The notes under the pieces were generated by a model. The model had not been told where the DNA came from. It ran no database searches and saw only the letters and a list, made by a program, of their open reading frames with translations. A stretch of 5,614 nucleotides of DNA, taken from positions 1 through 5,614 of the forward strand of contig DAHXOW010000076.1 of assembly GCA_027364665.1 (NCBI GenBank), read 5' to 3'. The position numbers and the translations under genes are program-made. Below, one piece after another: positions 1 to 5,613 of the stretch; positions within the stretch are counted from its first letter, which is position 1; each line of letters begins with the position of its first letter. The stretch comes from a bacterium. Its GTDB lineage: Bacteria > Patescibacteriota > UBA1384 > CAJBMM01.

Positions 1-1
1 A

Positions 2-2056
2 AGCGCGTTAAAAGGAGTTGAAGAAAAAATTACCAAGCTCGGTTTTACGACAAAAATTCGGATTATGGCAATCGCGGATGATATTTACGAAGCCCAGTCC
101 AAGGTTATGGGGGTGGTTGGTTCCTTTAAACAGTTCAATACGACTAATCTTAACGGTTTTTCCGCTTCCAAGTTGCTTGCCGATAGTCAAACTGCTTGGG
201 AAAATTATGTTGCTCGTTATTTATCTTCACCGAGTTATGTTTTAAATATTGAACAATTGGCCAGTCTTTTTCATTTACCGAATATTGCAGTTGAGACGCC
301 CAATATCGTTTGGTCTAAGTCGAAGAAAGGGGAGCCGCCGGCCGATCTGCCGATCGTTGGTGTAATTCCTGCCGACCAAATTACCAGAATGGGATGGACT
401 AATTTCCGTAATCTACGTCAGGAATTCGGTATTCGTTTATCCGATCGCCGCAGACATATGTACGTGATAGGTAAGTCAGGTACGGGTAAAAGTACTTTGC
501 TGGAGAATATGGCCATAGATGATATTGACGCCGGCAGGGGAGTGATCGTTGTCGATCCTCACGGAGAATTTTATGAACATGTGTTGGCCAATATTCCACG
601 TTATCGGGTAGACGACGTTGTGTTGTTCGATCCGTCAGACCGTTATCATCCCGTAGGGTTTAATTTATTGGAAACGGTTGATGATGATCTGAAGGGTATA
701 GTAGCTTCAGGTTTTGTCGGGATCTTTGAAAAAATGTTCAGTAATTCCTGGGGACCTCGCTTGGAACATATTTTACGTAATACGGTTTTAGCGTTACTAG
801 ACTACCCGGACTCAACCATGTTGGGCATTCCGAAAATGTTAACTGACAAAAAATTCCGTCAGGATGTGGTATCGAAAGTTAAGGACCCTGTTATCCGTGA
901 TTTCTGGGAGGGTGAATTCGCCAGTTGGGATAATAAATTTGCCAGTGAAGCAGTCGCGCCTATTTTGAATAAAGTCGGACAATTTTTAGCTACCCCGACG
1001 ATTCGTAATATTGTAGCTCAGCCGCATTCGACTTTTGATATCAGACAATTGATGGATCAAGGCAAAATTCTGTTAATTAATCTTTCTCGCGGAAAGATAG
1101 GGGAGGACAATTCGGCGATGCTTGGTGCGATGATGATTACCAAGATTCAAATGGCGGCCATGAGTCGTGCGGACGTTATAGAAACCGAACGCACGGATAG
1201 CTATCTATATGTTGACGAATTTCAGAATTTTGCCACTAAAAGTTTTGCTACAATTTTATCTGAAGCAAGAAAATATCACCTTAACCTGGTTATGGCCAAT
1301 CAATATATTGCTCAGATGCCAGAAGAAGTAGAAGACGCGGTTTTCGGAAACGTCGGAACGATAATAACGTTTCGAGTCGGGGCAGCGGATGCCAGCGAAT
1401 TGGTGAAAGAATTTACCCCGGTTTTTACCGAAACTGATTTGGTGAATCAGGACATTCACAAAATATTTGTTAAATTATCCATTAACGGATTAACCGGTAA
1501 CGCTTTTTCCGCAGACACCTTACCGCCAATTACCGCCGACATTAGTTATAATCAGGAAATTATTCAAAATTCCCGTGAAAAATACAGTCAGAATAGGGAA
1601 GAGGTTGAAAAAATGATTGGCAAACCTGACGCAAATCTTAACCCGGCCTCCGCTGTCACCAACCAGGGTGAGGGGATAGTCTTACCCCCGATGAAGATTA
1701 ATTCCGATTATATTATTGGTGACCGTCATTACCGGGAATTGTCCGCTAAGGGGGGAGTGCGCTGGTGGGAAGGTCAACCTTTGGATGATTTGTTAGCCAG
1801 TGAAGAAGAGAAGAGGAAAAAATTTATTTCTAAGAAAATCGAATTGTTGAAACAGAAAAATATTTTGGAAGAGGGGAATGATTCGGGGGAGAGGCTGCAA
1901 ATTAGTAATTCTCTTAAAAATCTGCCAGAGATCGAGTCGGGCATTGAAGCCCACCCCGCTTTGCCCAATTCCTCTTTTGACAGTAAATTTGTTGAATTGG
2001 AGCCTAGACCGGTTCGAAATCAGCTTGATGAAGGAACCGTTAATAACGTCGCATAA
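2..2056 (+). CDS. VirD4/TraG-like conjugative-type P-loop ATPase, 5' end cut by window edge
   Basis: This is a predicted P-loop NTPase of the VirD4/TraD/TraG coupling-protein and HerA superfamily. Such proteins use ATP to move DNA or protein substrates at a membrane. The first in-frame ATG is at 65, but the same frame is open back to base 2, and the 21 upstream codons (including GVEEKITKLGF) look like normal protein, so the true start lies outside the window. Numbering from Met65: an N-terminal domain of unknown function at about 1-115, Walker A GKSGTGKST at 136-144, VVDPHGE at 162-168, Walker B LYVDEFQNF at 381-389 (D384, E385), and a sensor-like segment around VMANQY at 409-414. The 390-490 part matches the TraM-recognition region of TraG/TraD proteins. 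A charged tail (575-663, rich in K and E at 579-603) follows. No membrane segment is visible; one could lie in the missing N-terminus. The gene stands alone on the plus strand and no other secretion genes are visible. The superfamily is confident; the substrate is unknown. Confidence 0.88.
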   Translation, partial: SALKGVEEKITKLGFTTKIRIMAIADDIYEAQSKVMGVVGSFKQFNTTNLNGFSASKLLADSQTAWENYVARYLSSPSYVLNIEQLASLFHLPNIAVETPNIVWSKSKKGEPPADLPIVGVIPADQITRMGWTNFRNLRQEFGIRLSDRRRHMYVIGKSGTGKSTLLENMAIDDIDAGRGVIVVDPHGEFYEHVLANIPRYRVDDVVLFDPSDRYHPVGFNLLETVDDDLKGIVASGFVGIFEKMFSNSWGPRLEHILRNTVLALLDYPDSTMLGIPKMLTDKKFRQDVVSKVKDPVIRDFWEGEFASWDNKFASEAVAPILNKVGQFLATPTIRNIVAQPHSTFDIRQLMDQGKILLINLSRGKIGEDNSAMLGAMMITKIQMAAMSRADVIETERTDSYLYVDEFQNFATKSFATILSEARKYHLNLVMANQYIAQMPEEVEDAVFGNVGTIITFRVGAADASELVKEFTPVFTETDLVNQDIHKIFVKLSINGLTGNAFSADTLPPITADISYNQEIIQNSREKYSQNREEVEKMIGKPDANLNPASAVTNQGEGIVLPPMKINSDYIIGDRHYRELSAKGGVRWWEGQPLDDLLASEEEKRKKFISKKIELLKQKNILEEGNDSGERLQISNSLKNLPEIESGIEAHPALPNSSFDSKFVELEPRPVRNQLDEGTVNNVA

Positions 2057-2146
2057 GATACATTGTGCGACATTAATTTATTCACGTTAGTTTGGTCACA
2101 GACTTGTATTACCTGTTAATATAGTCAGATATTTATTTACTTACCT

Positions 2147-2196
2147 GGCCTTAGGCCTACTCTTCCCTGTCCTAAAGCCCTAGGAGGCCCTTTTTA
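2147..2196 (+). terminator. Candidate intrinsic terminator after the ATPase gene
   Basis: Two alternative GC-rich stems can form, both ending at 2189. In one, GGCCT (2147-2151) pairs with AGGCC (2185-2189) and TAGG (2152-2155) with CCTA (2179-2182), leaving a GG bulge. In the other, GGCCTACT (2154-2161) pairs with AGGAGGCC (2182-2189) with one mismatch. A TTTTT run follows at 2191-2195. It lies about 90 nt after the ATPase stop codon. The reverse strand lacks a T run after the stem, so plus orientation is favoured. The loop is long (roughly 20 nt), which lowers confidence. Confidence 0.55.
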
Positions 2197-2261
2197 TTTA
2201 TTGGACGATAATTTATACATCTAAAGATAGTTTTGCTTAACGTTATGGATTAGTAGATAAC

Positions 2262-2294
2262 AAATTTAGTTTAAAACGATCTTAAACTGAATTT
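2262..2294 (+). repeat. AT-rich inverted repeat, 13-bp arms
   Basis: AAATTTAGTTTAA (2262-2274) pairs with TTAAACTGAATTT (2282-2294) around a 7-nt loop AACGATC. Twelve pairs are Watson-Crick and one (T2267 with G2289) is a wobble that forms only in plus-strand RNA; a minus-strand transcript would have an A-C mismatch. The T run at 2292-2296 overlaps the stem end. It may be a second, weak transcription stop or an RNA 3'-end stabiliser; function is inferred only. Confidence 0.5.
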
Positions 2295-2426
2295 TTGGTT
2301 AATTTTATCCTAATTTATAAATCATTGATTAAAATGTTTCATTACCAACTTATTATTTGTTGACACGGCCTTGGTCGTATCTTCGCGACATGAAATTAGA
2401 AAATAAGTAAATAACTTATCTAAGGC

Positions 2427-2453
2427 TCTCCCCCGATACCGGTCTCCCCTACC
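2427..2453. repeat. C-rich tandem imperfect repeat (G-rich on minus strand)
   Basis: TCTCCCCCGATACC (2427-2440) is followed two bases later by TCTCCCCTACC (2443-2453). These are the same unit apart from a CGA insertion. It is a C-rich island in very AT-rich DNA. On the minus strand it gives G runs of 2, 4, 2 and 5, which could at most form a two-layer quadruplex. No function can be assigned. Confidence 0.45.
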
Positions 2454-2482
2454 AAATTTTAATTTATTTTGAAAAATTGCAA

Positions 2483-2526
2483 ATTTGTAATTAATTTATT
2501 ACAAATATGTCATTATTTGTAATTAA
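2483..2526. repeat. Three-copy ATTTGTAATTAA repeat cluster
   Basis: ATTTGTAATTAA occurs exactly at 2483-2494 and again at 2515-2526, with starts 32 bp apart. Between them, 2495-2506 carries the inverse complement with one mismatch (TTTATTACAAAT). Copies one and two therefore form a perfect 9-bp inverted repeat, ATTTGTAAT at 2483-2491 with ATTACAAAT at 2498-2506, around a 6-nt loop. The 32-bp phasing is about three helical turns. This could be a protein-binding site cluster or simply AT-rich repeat drift. No T run follows, so a terminator is less likely. Confidence 0.5.
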
Positions 2527-2535
2527 ACGATAATA

Positions 2536-2576
2536 CAAAGAAAAGATAAAGCGCGCTTAATTTTCTAAACGCGCTT
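2536..2576 (-). terminator. Intrinsic terminator of the gmk-secD-secF operon
   Basis: In minus-strand RNA, AAGCGCGUUUAG (2576-2565) pairs with UUAAGCGCGCUU (2560-2549) around an AAAA loop. This makes a 12-bp stem with two G-U wobbles. The U-rich run UAUCUUUUCUUUG (2548-2536) follows. Both wobbles would be A-C mismatches in plus-strand RNA, so the structure is oriented for the minus-strand operon. The hairpin begins 7 nt after the stop codon of the small ORF at 2584-2664, which places that ORF inside the operon. Confidence 0.8.
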
Positions 2577-2583
2577 CATGGTG

Positions 2584-2664
2584 TCAAAGGCTCAAATGAT
2601 TTTTTTCCATGGCATAGCCTATCGCTATAGCCAGTATAATCAAAACAAATGTTGCGATAATCAT
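2584..2664 (-). CDS. Unreported 26-residue single-pass membrane peptide downstream of secF
   Basis: This short ORF has an ATG start, 26 codons and a TGA stop. The product begins MIIATFVLIILAIAIGYA, an uninterrupted hydrophobic stretch long enough for one membrane helix, and ends in a short polar tail with E20, K21, N22 and H23. The lack of N-terminal charge and the Lys/His tail suggest an N-out, C-in orientation (inference). The start is supported by AAGGGGG placed 8 nt upstream, the strongest ribosome binding site in the operon. The gene begins 20 nt after the secF stop and ends 7 nt before a well-formed terminator, so it is co-transcribed with secF. It resembles in size the small membrane subunits that stabilise larger complexes, such as KdpF, but there is no kdp context, and it is far too short to be YajC. 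I recognise no family. A role with SecDF is suggested only by position. Confidence 0.65.
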   Translation of the reverse strand: MIIATFVLIILAIAIGYAMEKNHLSL

Positions 2665-2672
2665 TGCTTTAT

Positions 2673-2679
2673 CCCCCTT
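2673..2679 (-). promoter_or_regulatory. Strong ribosome binding site for the small membrane ORF
   Basis: AAGGGGG (2679-2673 on the minus strand) can pair along seven positions with the 16S anti-Shine-Dalgarno sequence, with one G-U wobble. It sits 8 nt before the ATG at 2664. It lies in the gap between secF and the small ORF and has no use for any other gene, so it is the main evidence that the ORF is translated. Confidence 0.7.
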
Positions 2680-2684
2680 GTCAG

Positions 2685-3599
2685 TTATCTAACTTTTTTT
2701 AAACGACTATGCTTTTCCCATAAAACTAGAATTGGTGTGGCATTGAAAATTGAAGAATAAGTACCGACGGTAATACCCAAAAGCAGCGCTAAAACAAAAC
2801 CCTTGGTACTCTCCCCTCCCAGAAGAAACAAAGTTAAAAGAACTAACAAGACAGTTAACGAAGTGTTTAACGATCTGGCCAGTGTCTGAACAACGCTGAC
2901 ATTAGCTGTTTCCTCAAAGTCCCCGCCCGGGTTGAGCCTCAGGTTTTCTCTGATCCGGTCAAAAACCACGATCGTATCATGGACCGAGAATCCCATGACG
3001 GTTAAAAGAGCGGTGACAAAAAGACTGTCTACCTGCACATAGCTTAAGAATTTACCCAAGATGGCAAACATTCCAACAACGAATAACAAATCATGGCCCA
3101 AAGCGGCAATGGCACTGAATCCGAATCGCCAAGAACTGGCCGGTTTTGGCACTTTTCGGAAAGCCCAGGCGATATACAGAATAATAGCGATTGATGCGGC
3201 AATGACGCTCTCGATTGCTTTTGTCGTCTGATCGCTGCTTACGCTAGGTCCGACCTCGGTGTAACTAGTCTCGGTAGATCCTCCGTAAGCCTTGGTTAGA
3301 ATATTTTTAATCTGGTCATGTTGACTTTGGTTTATCGTATCGGTATGAACGATATATTCTTTGTTACCGGAGAGCTGAATTGTCTCATCTTTTAGGCCAA
3401 GCGGTTTTAGCAGGTTTTCTACACCGTTGACGGTTACTGGTTTGTTTGTAACATAAGTAATTTCCGCGCCGCCTTTGAAATCGATTCCAACTTTAATGCC
3501 ACTCGTAAAAAGCACAATGATTCCGGGGATAATTAAAATCGCCGAAAGGCTAAACCACAGCCATTTTTTTTGTACGATTTGAGGAATTTTATCAGGCAT
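2685..3599 (-). CDS. secF: Protein translocase subunit SecF
   Basis: SecF is the smaller partner of SecD in the membrane complex that uses the ion gradient to pull secreted proteins out of SecYEG after SecA has pushed them in. The 304-residue length is normal for the family. Membrane helix 1 is at about 13-31, followed by the family motif GIDFKGG at 38-44 and an outside domain to about 115. EVGPSV at 115-120 leads into the five-helix C-terminal bundle from about 128 onward. It contains GHDLLFVVGMFAI at 168-180 and the signature GFSVHDTIVVFDRIREN at 203-219, including D208 and D214, followed by QTLARSLNTSLT (238-249). The conserved acidic residues fit a working proton path. The ATG overlaps the secD stop (ATGCCTGA) and has its own AAAGG site 6 nt upstream. 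The tail ends KKVR on the cytoplasmic side. Identification is secure. Confidence 0.96.
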   Translation of the reverse strand: MPDKIPQIVQKKWLWFSLSAILIIPGIIVLFTSGIKVGIDFKGGAEITYVTNKPVTVNGVENLLKPLGLKDETIQLSGNKEYIVHTDTINQSQHDQIKNILTKAYGGSTETSYTEVGPSVSSDQTTKAIESVIAASIAIILYIAWAFRKVPKPASSWRFGFSAIAALGHDLLFVVGMFAILGKFLSYVQVDSLFVTALLTVMGFSVHDTIVVFDRIRENLRLNPGGDFEETANVSVVQTLARSLNTSLTVLLVLLTLFLLGGESTKGFVLALLLGITVGTYSSIFNATPILVLWEKHSRLKKVR

Positions 3600-4875
3600 G
3601 AATTACCTTTCTAAACGGAGAAAGCGCTGTTGCTTTAAGCAAGACTTGGGTAATGGTAATGGCGGTAAACATGCTGACCAAAACACCGATTGCCAGAGTT
3701 AAAGCAAAACCACGCGTCGATCCGGATGTGCCCACATAAAGAATGAATGCGGTAATTAAAGTCGAAAAATTACTATCCCGAATGCTTGACCAGGCTCGTT
3801 TGAAACCATTGTCAATGGCTTGAGTTAACGACTTCCCTGCCCTGATTTCTTCTTTAGTGCGTTCAAAAATTAGAATATTTGCATCGACTGCCATACCTAT
3901 GGATAGGATGAATCCGGCAATACCGGCTAAACTGACTGTTACGGGAATCAATTTATATAAAGAGATGTTGATTAGGGTATAAATAAGTAGGGCAACCGTT
4001 GCCAGAAGCCCGGAGAATCGATAATAAATGATCATAAACAAGGCGATTAATAATAAGCCGATGAATCCGGCAACCAGACTGGCTTTGAGAGAGTCGGCTC
4101 CCAGAGTTGGTCCGACGGTTTGTTCGGCAATAATTTTTATTGGTACCGGCAGAGCTCCCTCGTTTAACTTTTGAGCCAGGTCTTTGGCCGATTGGACTGT
4201 AAAATTACCGCTGATCACTGCCTGTCCGTTAGTGATTGCTTGATTAACAACCGGGTAAGAAATTAAATTATTGTCCAAATAAATGGCGATGTGTTTTTGC
4301 GGAGAAGCATTGGCGGCGGCGGTAGTTGCCGCGGCGAATTTGGCTTTTCCAGCACTTTTAAAAGTCAATGAAACCTCAGGTTCGCCCAATGCGCTTGATC
4401 CGCTTGAACCGGCAGACGGTGTGCCGTAAGTAACGGTGGCGCTTTGAACATCAGCGCCGGTGACAACCGTGTTACCGCTTTCATCGATAAATTTTAGATT
4501 TGGAAACTGACCGATTTGTTTAATGGCCTGATCAACATTCGCGACCCCGGGCAATTCGACTAGCAGGGTCGTTATCTTGCCGATCTGTCCGGTTTGAATT
4601 ACTGGTTCGGTAACACCTAAGGAATTGACTCGATCATTTACCAAAGCCTGTAACGAGGACAGAGCACTACCTATTTGGTTGGCCGGTATTTTGGATAAGT
4701 CTGTTTGATAAGTAAGCTCTACCCCGCCCTTTAAATCGAGACCTTGATGAACAAACAAACGTTTGTGCCATGACCCAATATTAATATCCGGACCGGACGG
4801 CCAGGTTACTAATGCGGCCAGTGCCGCAACTACTACGATTAAAACTAATCTAATGACCAGCTGTCGATTAAACAT
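3592..4875 (-). CDS. secD: Protein translocase subunit SecD
   Basis: SecD pairs with SecF to drive late steps of protein export and to help maintain the proton gradient. At 427 residues it is of the short SecD type (E. coli SecD is about 615). Helix 1 is at about 6-24. Family motifs follow in order: LDLKGGVELTY (46-56), DRVNSLGVTEPVIQTG (81-96), VELPGV (106-111), then the periplasmic head and EQTVGPTLGADSLKAS (251-266). The five-helix bundle runs from about 265 to 415. GMAVDANILIFERTKEE (327-343) carries D331, which corresponds to the aspartate used in proton coupling in studied SecDF proteins; SIRDSNFSTLIT at 364-375 is the next conserved stretch. A Ser/Gly-rich linker (about 152-164) and an Ala-rich stretch (175-190) lie in the head domain. 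The start ATG overlaps the guanylate kinase stop by 8 nt (ATGTTTAA). The upstream ribosome site is weak, so coupled translation is likely. Confidence 0.96.
   Translation of the reverse strand: MFNRQLVIRLVLIVVVAALAALVTWPSGPDINIGSWHKRLFVHQGLDLKGGVELTYQTDLSKIPANQIGSALSSLQALVNDRVNSLGVTEPVIQTGQIGKITTLLVELPGVANVDQAIKQIGQFPNLKFIDESGNTVVTGADVQSATVTYGTPSAGSSGSSALGEPEVSLTFKSAGKAKFAAATTAAANASPQKHIAIYLDNNLISYPVVNQAITNGQAVISGNFTVQSAKDLAQKLNEGALPVPIKIIAEQTVGPTLGADSLKASLVAGFIGLLLIALFMIIYYRFSGLLATVALLIYTLINISLYKLIPVTVSLAGIAGFILSIGMAVDANILIFERTKEEIRAGKSLTQAIDNGFKRAWSSIRDSNFSTLITAFILYVGTSGSTRGFALTLAIGVLVSMFTAITITQVLLKATALSPFRKVIHA
3605..3610 (-). promoter_or_regulatory. Ribosome binding site for secF inside the secD 3' end
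   Basis: AAAGGT on the minus strand lies within the last codons of secD, with the final G six nucleotides before the secF ATG at 3599. It supports this start and suggests that secF can be reinitiated by ribosomes finishing secD. Confidence 0.6.
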
Positions 4876-5485
4876 TATTCGAGATTTTACCTATTTTAAC
4901 CGGTTTGGTCAATGAATCGAAAATATTCGACCGAATAATTTTATCGACTTCGAGGACCGTTTTCTCTAAATCCCCATCGTGATTATTGATTTGATATTGA
5001 AACTGATTTTTTAAAGATCTCTCGTGTATAGCCTGTTCCAAGCGCCGATTGATAAGAGAATGTTCGATAGATCTGTCGGTTGCGAGTAAACGATTCTTTA
5101 GTTCCAAATCGTTTGCGTCGATAAAAATAGTTACTGCCTGGGCGGGAAAATACTCGGCTAATTTAAGAGCCCCTATCGGCATTTTTTTACATATGACATT
5201 GTGGCTGTTTAATTTATCCAATAATTGCTTTTTGTGAGTGCCATAATAATGATGATTGGATTCCATAACTTCATATTCCAGCATTTGTTTTTTGGCTATT
5301 TCTCGTTCGAATTCCTCCCTAGTTAAGAAGTAATAATCTTTCTCTTCTCTCTCCCCCACTCTTTTATTCCTGGTGGTGTGACTGACTAATTTGACTAAAT
5401 TTAATTCCTTGTTTAGCAATACACGGTCAATAATACTGTCTTTACCGCTGCCTCCCGGACCGGAGATGATAAACAAATGGTACAT
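4868..5485 (-). CDS. gmk: Guanylate kinase-like protein (divergent)
   Basis: Guanylate kinase converts GMP and ATP to GDP and ADP in the cytoplasm. The 205-residue length is typical. Visible features are the P-loop GPGGSGKDS at 9-17 (lysine K15, with Asp at 16 where Ser, Gly or Thr is usual), the GMP-binding segment SHTTRNKRVGE at 35-45 (S35, R39, R42, E45), DYYF at 50-53, E70, and YYGT at 80-83. Lid-region arginines R132 and R138 and RRLEQA at 147-152 follow, then the INN...DLEKTV segment at 166-177. The usual acidic stretch before QGA (typically DIDxQGA or EIDxQGA) reads KKMPIGA at 100-106, so conserved acidic residues are missing. Residues after about 186 form an extra tail. The frame is closed by a TAA 9 bases before the ATG, so this is the first possible start; no clear ribosome site precedes it. 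It is first in the operon. The fold is confident; full activity less so. Confidence 0.85.
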   Translation of the reverse strand: MYHLFIISGPGGSGKDSIIDRVLLNKELNLVKLVSHTTRNKRVGEREEKDYYFLTREEFEREIAKKQMLEYEVMESNHHYYGTHKKQLLDKLNSHNVICKKMPIGALKLAEYFPAQAVTIFIDANDLELKNRLLATDRSIEHSLINRRLEQAIHERSLKNQFQYQINNHDGDLEKTVLEVDKIIRSNIFDSLTKPVKIGKISNNV

Positions 5486-5519
5486 AACCGGATATTAGCA
5501 AATTTGACGACAAGTAGCT

Positions 5520-5554
5520 ATTTTAAACAATAAGATAAGCATCTTAAAAATCTT
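5520..5554 (-). promoter_or_regulatory. Weak promoter candidate for the gmk-secDF operon
   Basis: On the minus strand TAAAAT (5525-5520) matches five of six bases of a -10 box. It would place the transcription start about 28 nt before the gmk ATG. No good -35 box is found at the right distance; the best, TTAAGA at 16-nt spacing, matches four of six. The operon's real promoter could instead lie beyond the window. Confidence 0.25.
5531..5546. repeat. 6-bp inverted repeat within the candidate promoter spacer
   Basis: TAAGAT (5531-5536) and ATCTTA (5541-5546) form a perfect inverted repeat around AAGC. If the weak promoter is real, this palindrome lies between its -35 and -10 boxes and could be an operator. 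The related word ATCTT recurs at 5550 and 5573. The short arms in AT-rich DNA make chance occurrence plausible. Confidence 0.3.
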
Positions 5555-5584
5555 GTCTTTTCTCGGTGCCCGATCTTAAGAATG

Positions 5585-5613
5585 AATTTAGCTTATTTTC
5601 TTGCTAAATTTTT
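5585..5613 (+). repeat. 8-bp perfect inverted repeat with T run at the window edge
   Basis: AATTTAGC (5585-5592) and GCTAAATT (5603-5610) are exact inverse complements around a 10-nt loop. Five Ts at 5609-5613 follow or overlap the right arm in plus orientation. It could be a weak plus-strand terminator, but no plus-strand gene precedes it here. It may instead serve a gene beyond the window or be an upstream regulatory palindrome. Confidence 0.35.

Larger units (their letters stand above)
2057..2583. other. 527-bp convergent intergenic region, no supported ORF
   Basis: This gap lies between the 3' end of the plus-strand ATPase gene and the 3' end of the minus-strand export operon, so no promoter is needed here. 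I found no ORF with a credible start and ribosome binding site: ATGs such as those at 2245 and 2390 stop within a few codons. The DNA is strongly AT-rich except for islands near 2145-2190, 2362-2393 and 2424-2453. The island at 2362-2381 can fold into a short hairpin of nine positions with one mismatch and one wobble pair. The other elements are listed separately. A structured non-coding RNA is possible, but I recognise no known family (no tRNA, tmRNA, RNase P or SRP RNA signature). Confidence 0.6.

Noticed and set aside
18..245. Plus-strand ORF from a TTG start directly after AAAGGAG
   Set aside because: The ribosome-site-like sequence touches the start codon with no spacing, and the ORF overlaps the clearly real ATPase frame. 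It is a shadow.
1256..1459. Minus-strand ORF inside the ATPase gene
   Set aside because: It lies opposite the Walker B region of a conserved coding sequence and has no independent start signal. It is a shadow.
2361..2393. Promoter suggested by a perfect TTGACA box at 2360-2365
   Set aside because: No -10-like hexamer lies 15-19 nt downstream (the region is GC-rich, TCGCGA), and no gene follows on the plus strand.
2423..2453. Possible tRNA or tmRNA fragment in the C-rich island
   Set aside because: No T-loop GGTTCRA, CCA end or cloverleaf arms are found on either strand.
2483..2526. CRISPR-like repeat array
   Set aside because: The units are only 12 bp, too few, and one is inverted; there are no regular spacers and no cas genes.
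2578..2760. 60-codon plus-strand ORF
   Set aside because: It is antisense to the 3' end of secF and to the small membrane ORF, lacks a ribosome site and encodes nothing recognisable.
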